From: an uncultured Actinomycetes bacterium
GTDB lineage: Bacteria; Actinomycetota; Actinomycetes; Nanopelagicales; Nanopelagicaceae
Reading direction: 5' to 3'
Assembly (NCBI GenBank): GCA_903827945.1
Contig: CAIKKN010000006.1
Location: forward strand, 62,001 to 126,000
DNA length: 64,000 nucleotides
Shown: positions 58,848 through 64,000 of the stretch, in pieces
Layout: every line of letters begins with the position of its first letter
Numbering within the stretch: position 1 is the stretch's first letter
Translations under genes and position numbers: made by a program
Notes under the pieces: generated by a model
The model's database searches: none
What the model was told of the DNA's origin: nothing
What the model saw: the letters and a program-made list of their open reading frames with translations, nothing else

Positions 58848-59837
58848 TTATCCAATCAAACTTGGATGTAAGTGGGGTTCCACTTCTGCTGCGGCTAGAT
58901 TGCCGTATGCCTCAGTAAAACGTTCCAAGAATTCATCTTTATTGAATCGATATTCCTGAGTTCCCTTGTTCTCCAAGCAATACGTCGCTAGTAACGAACC
59001 TATCTGCGCGCAACGCTCGTGAGACAAGCCCCAGGAAAGACCAGCTAGAAAACCTGACCTAAAGTTATCGCCAACACCTGTGGGGTCAACCTTTGCTCGC
59101 TCCTTTGGGGTGGCGACATTGATTGTCTCTTTCCCGTGTTCCTCAATACGAGCCCCCTGCGAACCCAAAGTGGTGACTCGAATTTCAACTTGATCGAAAA
59201 GTTCGGAATCACTCCAGCCGGTTTTTTGAAGAGTAAGTGCAAGTTCATATTCATTTAAAAATAGGTATTTGGCGCCTTGGATGAGCAACTTAATTTCGCG
59301 GCCATCCATACGCGCTAACTGTTGTGAAGGGTCGGCGGCGAATGCAATACCAAACTGCCGAGCAGTTTCTGAATATCTAATCATTGCTTGCGGATCATCT
59401 GGGGAGATGATCAATAAATCTAAATTTCCAACTTTTTCGATGATGGGAGTTAATTCAATTTCCCGAGCTTCACTCATTGCGCCTGGGAAAAATGAAGCGA
59501 TTTGATTGTGCTCAAGATCTGTCGTCACCATAAAGGTCGCCGTATAAAGCGTCTGCGAAATCTTTACATGCGAGGTGTCCACGCCGTGACGTTTTAGCCA
59601 TGCGTCGTAGTCCGGCCAATCTTTTCCAACGGCTGCAATCAAAATTGGCGTAAGGCCAAGTGCCCCCATGCCGAATGAGATATTTGCAGCACATCCCCCG
59701 CGACGAATCTCTAGAGAATCGACGAGAAAGGAGAGAGAAACGTTTGTGAGTGCGCCATCGACAAGCGAGTCCTTGAATTTGCCTTCAAAAGTCATCAAGT
59801 GATCGTTTCCGACCGACCCGGCCACACCAATTCGCAT
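58848..59837 (-). CDS. PfkB-family sugar/nucleoside kinase (adenosine kinase-like)
   Basis: 329 aa. Ribokinase fold with the N-terminal GGCAANISFGMGALG (47-61) and the catalytic Asp257 in DPTGVGDNFRSG. The order of this gene, the Fe-S carrier and ctaC is conserved in Actinobacteria, where the kinase is the adenosine kinase of the sugar-kinase type. Substrate inferred from context, not from a unique motif. A TAGCCT box sits 6 nt before the ATG. Confidence 0.75.
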   Translation of the reverse strand: MRIGVAGSVGNDHLMTFEGKFKDSLVDGALTNVSLSFLVDSLEIRRGGCAANISFGMGALGLTPILIAAVGKDWPDYDAWLKRHGVDTSHVKISQTLYTATFMVTTDLEHNQIASFFPGAMSEAREIELTPIIEKVGNLDLLIISPDDPQAMIRYSETARQFGIAFAADPSQQLARMDGREIKLLIQGAKYLFLNEYELALTLQKTGWSDSELFDQVEIRVTTLGSQGARIEEHGKETINVATPKERAKVDPTGVGDNFRSGFLAGLSWGLSHERCAQIGSLLATYCLENKGTQEYRFNKDEFLERFTEAYGNLAAAEVEPHLHPSLIG

Positions 59838-59843
59838 GAGCGC

Positions 59844-59849
59844 AGGCTA
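59844..59849 (-). promoter_or_regulatory. putative -10 box for leaderless PfkB-kinase transcript
   Basis: Minus-strand TAGCCT, then GCGCTC, then ATG 59837. The spacing is 6 nt and no ribosome binding site is present. Confidence 0.35.
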
Positions 59850-59875
59850 CTTAAAGTTTAGAGAAAAGAAGCGGA

Positions 59876-60235
59876 TTAGTTGAATGAATCGCCACACGCG
59901 CAAGAACCTTGCGCATTTGGATTATCAATCGTGAAACCCTGCTTTTCGATTGTGTCCACGAAATCTACAGAAGCGCCCATTAAATAAGGGGTACTCATTT
60001 TGTCGGTCACAACTTTGACTGCGCCAAATTCGGTAACTGTGTCCCCATCGAGTGCACGGTCATCAAAATAGAGTTGGTAGCGCAAGCCTGAACATCCGCC
60101 AGGTTGGACTGCGACACGCAAACTCAGATCGTCGCGACCTTCTTGAGCCAAGAGAGCAGCCACTTTTACTGCAGCGGTGTCAGTCAAAAGAATGCCTGTT
60201 GCTGTACTTGTAATATTCACTTCTGTGGTGCTCAT
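59876..60235 (-). CDS. erpA: A-type iron-sulfur carrier (ErpA/IscA family)
   Basis: 119 aa. The three cluster cysteines are Cys48 in PGGCSGLRYQL and Cys112/Cys114 in GSCACGDSFN. It accepts Fe-S clusters from a scaffold and passes them to apo-enzymes; NadA next door carries a [4Fe-4S] cluster. AAGGAG stands 4 nt before the ATG, so unlike its neighbour it uses a normal ribosome binding site. Divergent from nadA across 79 bp. Confidence 0.92.
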   Translation of the reverse strand: MSTTEVNITSTATGILLTDTAAVKVAALLAQEGRDDLSLRVAVQPGGCSGLRYQLYFDDRALDGDTVTEFGAVKVVTDKMSTPYLMGASVDFVDTIEKQGFTIDNPNAQGSCACGDSFN

Positions 60236-60302
60236 AGCTCTCCTTGTTTTCTAACCCGATAAAACCTAAATAAAAGAATACTGCAAAAAGAGGACTCTGG
60301 AT

Positions 60303-60308
60303 TAGTGT
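60303..60308 (+). promoter_or_regulatory. putative -10 box for leaderless nadA transcript
   Basis: TAGTGT, then AGAGCC, then ATG 60315. The spacing is exactly 6 nt and no Shine-Dalgarno is seen. Confidence 0.4.
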
Positions 60309-60314
60309 AGAGCC

Positions 60315-61457
60315 ATGGCACTCACCGACTTGCTGCTCCTTGGCCAGAATTCTGACCTATTAAGCGAGCGAGGCGTCTCATGCGATGGGGCTCTGCCCTC
60401 TCCCAGTGATCCTTCACTCCTAGAACGCGCCCTGGCTGCAAAGAATTCCCTAGGTTCTAGAGCAATGATTTTGGGTCACCACTACCAGCGCGATGAAGTC
60501 ATCGCCTTCGCAGATATAACCGGTGACTCGTTTAAGTTGGCTCAGGCAGCAGCCTCCAATCCAACGGCTGAATTGGTCTTCTTTTGCGGTGTTCACTTTA
60601 TGGCCGAGTCTGCAGATGTATTAACCACTTCGCGCCAAAAAGTGATTCTTCCCGACTTGGCTGCCGGCTGCTCTATGGCAGATATGGCCTCACTGACAGC
60701 CGTGCAAGACTGCTGGAAAGTTCTGGAAAAACTTGGCGTGGCATCCAAAACACTTCCTATTACCTACATGAATTCAACGGCAGCCATTAAATCTTTCACT
60801 GGTGAAAACGGCGGCACAGTGTGTACTTCATCCAATGCAGAACGCGCAATGTCGTGGGCTTTTGAATCAGCCGAGAAGATTCTTTTTCTTCCCGATCAAC
60901 ACCTCGGTCGAAATACTGCAGTTCTAAAATTGGGAATTTCACTTGAAGAATGCCAGGTTTGGAATCCGTGGAAACCAAATGGTGGATTAAGCGACCAAGA
61001 AATTAGAGACGCGAAGGTCTTGTTGTGGAGAGGTCACTGTTCAGTTCACGGGCGCTTCACGACGGAGAATATTTCCGATATCCGCTCTCGCGTACAAGGA
61101 GTTCAGGTGCTAGTTCACCCAGAATGCCAGCATGATGTTGTTTCACATTCAGATGTCGTCGGAAGCACGGAATTCATAATCAAGACAGTTGAAAATTCGC
61201 CACCAGGCAGCAAGTGGGCTATCGGGACCGAGCTCAATCTCGTACAACGACTGGCCAAAGCTCACACTGACAAAGAGATTTACTTTCTCGATAAGACGGT
61301 CTGCTATTGCTCGACCATGAACCGCATTGACTTGCCTCACTTAGTTTGGGCCCTTGAATCTGCGGTCTCTGGCCGCGTGGTCAACCAAATTGTTGTAGAG
61401 GCAAACGTGGCGCACTTCGCACGAGTTGCGCTGGAGCGAATGCTGGCTCTACCGTAA
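60315..61457 (+). CDS. nadA: quinolinate synthase
   Basis: 380 aa. NadA condenses iminoaspartate with dihydroxyacetone phosphate to quinolinate in NAD synthesis. The repeated NadA domains show AMILGHHYQRDEVIAFADI, FFCGVHFMAESADVL, VHPECQHDVV and TVCYCSTMNRIDLPHL. Cysteines in GGTVCTSSN and HPECQ are candidate [4Fe-4S] ligands. L-aspartate oxidase (nadB) and nadC are not in the window. Followed 4 bp later by a DUF3043 gene. Confidence 0.95.
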   Translation: MALTDLLLLGQNSDLLSERGVSCDGALPSPSDPSLLERALAAKNSLGSRAMILGHHYQRDEVIAFADITGDSFKLAQAAASNPTAELVFFCGVHFMAESADVLTTSRQKVILPDLAAGCSMADMASLTAVQDCWKVLEKLGVASKTLPITYMNSTAAIKSFTGENGGTVCTSSNAERAMSWAFESAEKILFLPDQHLGRNTAVLKLGISLEECQVWNPWKPNGGLSDQEIRDAKVLLWRGHCSVHGRFTTENISDIRSRVQGVQVLVHPECQHDVVSHSDVVGSTEFIIKTVENSPPGSKWAIGTELNLVQRLAKAHTDKEIYFLDKTVCYCSTMNRIDLPHLVWALESAVSGRVVNQIVVEANVAHFARVALERMLALP

Positions 61458-61461
61458 CCAC

Positions 61462-62004
61462 ATGAGCGAAGATAAAACCCCTAATAGCGATAGCAAGAAG
61501 AATCGTCCGACTCCAAAGCGTAAAGAGGCTGAGGCGGCGCGAAAAGTGAATTCGCTGTCACCAGCCACAACAAAAGAAGGTCGTGCTCGCGAGAAGCAAC
61601 TATCCCGCGAAAAGCGCGCAGAGGCGAGAGTCGCCTACATGCGCGGTGATGAGAACGCACTTCCAGCAAGAGACCGCGGCGTAGCAAAGCGTTGGGTTCG
61701 AAATTACATCGACTCACGTCGCACTATCGGTGAATATTTTATGCCACTTATTTTTGCGGTCCTGGTTCTCACAGTAATTCCAAATAGATACGTACAACTT
61801 GCCGCTATTTTCTCAATGTACTTAGTAATGCTGTACACCTTTGTTTCGGGATTCTTTATGACCCGAAAGATTCGCAAGGAAGTCGAAGCTCGCTTCCCTG
61901 GAGAGCCAACAAAGGGTATTGGAATGTACGGCTTCCTTCGATCAACACAGATGCGCAGAATGCGTGCGCCATCCCCACAGGTAGCGCATGGAGATACTTT
62001 CTAG
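61462..62004 (+). CDS. DUF3043 family membrane protein
   Basis: 180 aa from ATG 61462, 4 bp after nadA. A long basic, lysine/arginine-rich N-terminal part (about residues 1-90), two adjacent membrane helices (about 93-107 and 112-133), then a short cytoplasmic tail ending in RRMRAPSPQVAHGDTF. This is the DUF3043 layout. Function unknown. A terminator lies 26 bp downstream, inside the end of the next gene. Confidence 0.8.
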   Translation: MSEDKTPNSDSKKNRPTPKRKEAEAARKVNSLSPATTKEGRAREKQLSREKRAEARVAYMRGDENALPARDRGVAKRWVRNYIDSRRTIGEYFMPLIFAVLVLTVIPNRYVQLAAIFSMYLVMLYTFVSGFFMTRKIRKEVEARFPGEPTKGIGMYGFLRSTQMRRMRAPSPQVAHGDTF

Positions 62005-62027
62005 CAGTTTCTGTCGAATCTTAAACT

Positions 62028-63029
62028 TTAAGCCCGAGGATTCGGGCTTTCTGTTTTTGCGGGGTCAGTCTCTGGAAGTGAACCCAAAGCGTTATCAATC
62101 TGCTTCATAACTTCGGCAGAAAGCTTTACACCCGAAGCCTTAACATTTTCTTTGACTTGTGAAGGTTTTGTTGCTCCCATAATTACAGATGAGACATTTG
62201 TGTTTTGCAAAGCCCAAGCAAGAGCTAATTGCGACATAGTGAGATCCACTGAATCAGCAATGGGTTTCAGATTCTGTACGGCTTCTAACACCTCATCGCG
62301 CATCCAACGAGAAATCATATTTGCGCCACCTTTTTTGTCGCCGGCGCGAGAACCAGCAGGTGCTTTCTTGCCTGGCAAATACTTTCCGGTTAAAACTCCT
62401 TGGGCGATCGGAGACCAGACAATTTGACCGATTCCTTCGCGCTCGCAAAGAGGAACAACCTTCTTCTCAATTACTCTCCACAACGCTGAATATTGCGGCT
62501 GGCTTGAAACGAAACGGTTAAAGTTATTTTCTTTTTGGAATTTGAGTGCGAGGGCAATTTGATCGGCATCCCACTCGGAGAAGCCTATGTAGTGAACTTT
62601 GCCTTGCCGAATTAAGTCTTCAAATGCGCGAAGAGTCTCTTCGATAGGTGTCTCAACATCAAAACGATGCGCCTGATATAAATCAATATGGTCGGTATTC
62701 AATCGTTTGAGAGAAGCATGAACTGATTCCATAATATGTTTGCGAGATAAGCCACGGTCGTTCTTGCCCGTACCAGTAGGCCAATAAACCTTTGTGAAAA
62801 GCTCATAGGATTCTCTGCGAACGCCTTTTAGGGCTTTTCCCAGCACGGTCTCAGCGCGGGTACCCGCATACACATCTGCAGTATCAAGGGTTGTAATTCC
62901 CACATCAAGAGCGGCACGTACGCATTTGATTGCCGCTTCCTCTTCCACCTGGGAACCGTGTGTAATCCAGTTTCCGTAAGAAATTTCCGAGACATACATT
63001 CCTGAACTTCCAAGGCGACGATATTCCAT
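62028..63029 (-). CDS. aldo/keto reductase (voltage-gated K+ channel beta subunit-like branch)
   Basis: 333 aa, TIM-barrel AKR. Catalytic tetrad: Asp and Tyr in TLDTADVYAGTRAETVLG, Lys in YELFTKVYWPTG, His in LYQAHRFDVETP. NADPH-binding blocks are GFSEWD, WSPIAQGVLTGKYLPG and VIMGATKPSQVKENV. The sequence is closest to YajO/KCNAB-type reductases of broad aldehyde specificity. Its last 3' bases form a terminator for the convergent gene. Confidence 0.88.
   Translation of the reverse strand: MEYRRLGSSGMYVSEISYGNWITHGSQVEEEAAIKCVRAALDVGITTLDTADVYAGTRAETVLGKALKGVRRESYELFTKVYWPTGTGKNDRGLSRKHIMESVHASLKRLNTDHIDLYQAHRFDVETPIEETLRAFEDLIRQGKVHYIGFSEWDADQIALALKFQKENNFNRFVSSQPQYSALWRVIEKKVVPLCEREGIGQIVWSPIAQGVLTGKYLPGKKAPAGSRAGDKKGGANMISRWMRDEVLEAVQNLKPIADSVDLTMSQLALAWALQNTNVSSVIMGATKPSQVKENVKASGVKLSAEVMKQIDNALGSLPETDPAKTESPNPRA
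62030..62058 (+). terminator. Rho-independent terminator for nadA-DUF3043, inside the AKR coding end
   Basis: AAGCCCGA (62030-62037) pairs with TCGGGCTT (62042-62049), loop GGAT, followed by TCTGTTTTT. The stem starts inside the AKR stop codon (62028-62030) and the arms encode its last residues (SPNPRA), so one sequence serves both genes. Confidence 0.88.
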
Positions 63030-63036
63030 GCAAAGA

Positions 63037-63042
63037 AGGCTA
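63037..63042 (-). promoter_or_regulatory. putative -10 box for near-leaderless aldo/keto reductase transcript
   Basis: Minus-strand TAGCCT with 7 nt to the ATG at 63029. Same pattern as neighbouring genes, one base longer. Confidence 0.3.
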
Positions 63043-63090
63043 CTATCAGAACTCTAAAAATACTACCGAGAAAGATTGAGGCAGCGGGGC

Positions 63091-63399
63091 ATGTTGAGAA
63101 TATTGGGACCAGAAAAGAAAATTATGGCATCCATGACAATCGCCGTTTTACTCTTTTCGCCTGTTACTTTATTTTCTGCGGCAGCCGATCAAATTCAAGC
63201 AAGCCCGGCAGCCACCGCCCAAACCTCAGCGACGCAAACATCCGATGATTCACAACATGAAGAATCTCCTCCAGCCCATCGAATAGATGAAGAGCGGGAC
63301 AACCATTTTGAAGGTGCCCAACTTATATTGGTCGGAGCGGCCTTAGTTATTGCTCTTGGACTCGCCTACCGCGCCGGTCGCCGCCGCCGCGAACACTAA
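63091..63399 (+). CDS. small exported, C-terminally anchored protein of unknown function
   Basis: 102 aa from ATG 63091. Signal peptide with hydrophobic core ASMTIAVLLFSPVTLF and a likely cleavage after SAAA. The middle is disordered, low complexity (Ala/Ser/Thr/Gln, then acidic SDDSQHEES). A C-terminal helix ILVGAALVIALGLAY is followed by RAGRRRRE as stop-transfer. The alternative start ATG 63124 would still keep the signal peptide. I recognise no family. It ends about 40 bp before the cobalamin riboswitch. Confidence 0.65.
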   Translation: MLRILGPEKKIMASMTIAVLLFSPVTLFSAAADQIQASPAATAQTSATQTSDDSQHEESPPAHRIDEERDNHFEGAQLILVGAALVIALGLAYRAGRRRREH

Positions 63400-63439
63400 T
63401 TCTCTCCAAAAAACAAAAATACTTCCCAGCTTTCTGATA

Positions 63440-63600
63440 ACTTTTACCCGCCCGCAAGGGTGAAATGCTTGAGAGCGAAGTCCGGTGAAATACCGGCGCT
63501 GTCCCGCAACTGTAAAAATCTTCAGTCTCAATCGAAGATTTAAGCCAGGTCGCCTCTCCTCATTTGGATGTATCCGACCTCGGAGGAAGGTCGGGCCTCT
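63440..63600 (+). promoter_or_regulatory. cobalamin riboswitch
   Basis: Classic core: GTCCGGTGAAATACCGGCG (about 63479-63497), then the invariant CCGCAACTGTAA (63504-63515), a hairpin AAATCTTC/GAAGATTT (63516-63541), and the B12-box-like AAGCCAGGTCGCC (63542-63554). A further 7-bp hairpin CCGACCT/AGGTCGG (63574-63594, loop CGGAGGA) could be the P13 partner for the kissing loop. It controls the downstream BtuF-like gene. Confidence 0.93.
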
Positions 63601-63603
63601 TAG

Positions 63604-63632
63604 GTCTTTGGTGAACTCTCCAAGACTTTTTT
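63604..63632 (+). terminator. first terminator-like hairpin after the cobalamin riboswitch
   Basis: GTCTTTGG (63604-63611) pairs with CCAAGAC (63620-63626) with one bulged T, followed by TTTTTT (63627-63632). It may be the transcription-attenuation element. Confidence 0.6.
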
Positions 63633-63645
63633 AGCCCACACCTTT

Positions 63646-63672
63646 CTCCCTCAAAGTTTGAGGGAGTTTTTT
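63646..63672 (+). terminator. second terminator, with the btuF ribosome binding site in its 3' arm
   Basis: CTCCCTC (63646-63652) pairs with GAGGGAG (63660-63666) around AAAGTTT, then TTTTTT (63667-63672) and the ATG at 63673. The arms extend further as CTCCCTCAAA/TTTGAGGGAG on paper, but the loop needs the AAAGTTT. GGGAG in the 3' arm is also the only ribosome binding site, 6-7 nt before the ATG, so the hairpin can both terminate and block initiation. Confidence 0.75.
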
Positions 63673-64000
63673 ATGTTCAAGAAGTATGTTGTCTTTATAG
63701 CTTTGCCGGCAATGGCGATATCCGCCGCCCTCACACCGTTAGCTCATGCAACGGATGCACCTCATAAAATCATTTCACTCTCCCCTTCTGCGACAGAAGA
63801 TCTCTTTGCAATTGGCGCAGGAACCCAAGTGATTGCAGTTGATCAACTTTCCAATTTCCCATCATCGGCGCCCGCCTCAAAACTAGATGCATTCTCTCCA
63901 AATGTTGAGGCAATCGCGGCGTACAAGCCTGATTTAGTGATTCTCAATTCTGGAGCAACAAAAGCCGAGTCCGTTAGGTCCGCACTTAAGAAATTGAGAA
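63673..64000 (+). CDS. btuF: cobalamin (BtuF-like) periplasmic substrate-binding protein, partial
   Basis: The first 109 codons are present; the gene runs past the window. Signal peptide MFKKYVVFIALPAMAISAAL with a cleavage site near LAHA. The mature start KIISLSPSATEDLFAIGAG and KPDLVILNSGATKAES match class III (BtuF/FepB) metal-chelate binding proteins. Directly behind a cobalamin riboswitch, so vitamin B12 uptake is the likely role. Permease and ATPase genes should follow beyond the window. Confidence 0.85.
   Translation, partial: MFKKYVVFIALPAMAISAALTPLAHATDAPHKIISLSPSATEDLFAIGAGTQVIAVDQLSNFPSSAPASKLDAFSPNVEAIAAYKPDLVILNSGATKAESVRSALKKLR

Noticed and set aside
1-64000. CRISPR arrays, insertion sequences, prophage or toxin-antitoxin genes
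   Set aside because: No direct-repeat arrays, transposase or integrase motifs, or att-like duplications beside the tRNAs were seen.

Overview
The window is a gene-dense, entirely chromosomal segment of an actinobacterium. Base composition is unusually balanced for that phylum (mid-40s % G+C by eye). Gene order follows the actinobacterial pattern: pyrR-pyrB-pyrC-carA-carB next to a BldD-like regulator; alaS-ruvX-mltG-aroECKBQ-efp-nusB; ruvCAB-secDF-rel; thrS-HIT-pgsA-acyltransferase-pimA; and ctaE-qcrCAB facing ctaCDF. Streamlining is strong: stop/start overlaps of 1-11 bp, convergent genes overlapping at their ends, spacers mostly under 100 bp, and apparently leaderless starts. This suggests a small-genome freshwater lineage of the Nanopelagicales (acI) type, but that placement is an inference from layout and composition, not from a search.

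Layout. 1-4.0 kb: de novo pyrimidine operon on the minus strand, headed by pyrR with a recognisable PyrR-binding RNA hairpin beside its ribosome binding site. 4.1-4.6 kb: a BldD-like regulator that keeps the c-di-GMP-binding signature. 4.6-20.8 kb: a long minus-strand run with nusB, efp, the shikimate genes aroQ-B-K-C-E, mltG, ruvX, alaS, a DUF948 protein, an FtsH-like membrane AAA protease, a lipoprotein, aspS, hisS and a metallo-beta-lactamase-fold hydrolase. 21-22.3 kb: a DUF349 protein on the plus strand. 22.3-40.8 kb: another minus-strand run with rel, secF, secD, ruvB, ruvA, ruvC, yebC, pdxT, pdxS, a DUF3048 lipoprotein, a LemA-like protein, the phosphatidylinositol mannoside genes (pimA, acyltransferase, pgsA), a HIT hydrolase, thrS, and the two folate genes pabC and pabB. 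A single plus-strand gene interrupts it and looks like a decayed EF-G GTPase domain.

40.9-48.2 kb: mostly plus strand and more accessory: three tRNAs (Gly, Cys, Val), a cupin, an APC amino-acid permease, a cysteine synthase (minus), an FAD amine/amino-acid oxidase behind a structured leader, CorA, an unknown membrane protein and a DEDDh exonuclease. 48.2-57.7 kb: trpD, a degenerate receiver protein and the aerobic respiratory block (cytochrome bc1 qcrCAB with ctaE, then ctaF-ctaD-ctaC of the aa3 oxidase), with two GNAT acetyltransferases between. 57.8-62 kb: a cysteine-desulfurase-like protein that has lost the PLP lysine, a PfkB (adenosine-type) kinase, an A-type Fe-S carrier, quinolinate synthase and a DUF3043 membrane protein. 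62-64 kb: an aldo/keto reductase, a small exported protein, then a cobalamin riboswitch with two terminators controlling a BtuF-like binding protein that runs off the window.

No mobile element, prophage, CRISPR array or defence island is visible. The most interesting items are the EF-G-derived fragment at 35.9 kb, the lysine-less desulfurase homologue at 57.8 kb, the two-state leader at 44.3 kb, the BldD/c-di-GMP motif, and the recurring TANNNT-6 nt-start arrangement that suggests leaderless transcription.
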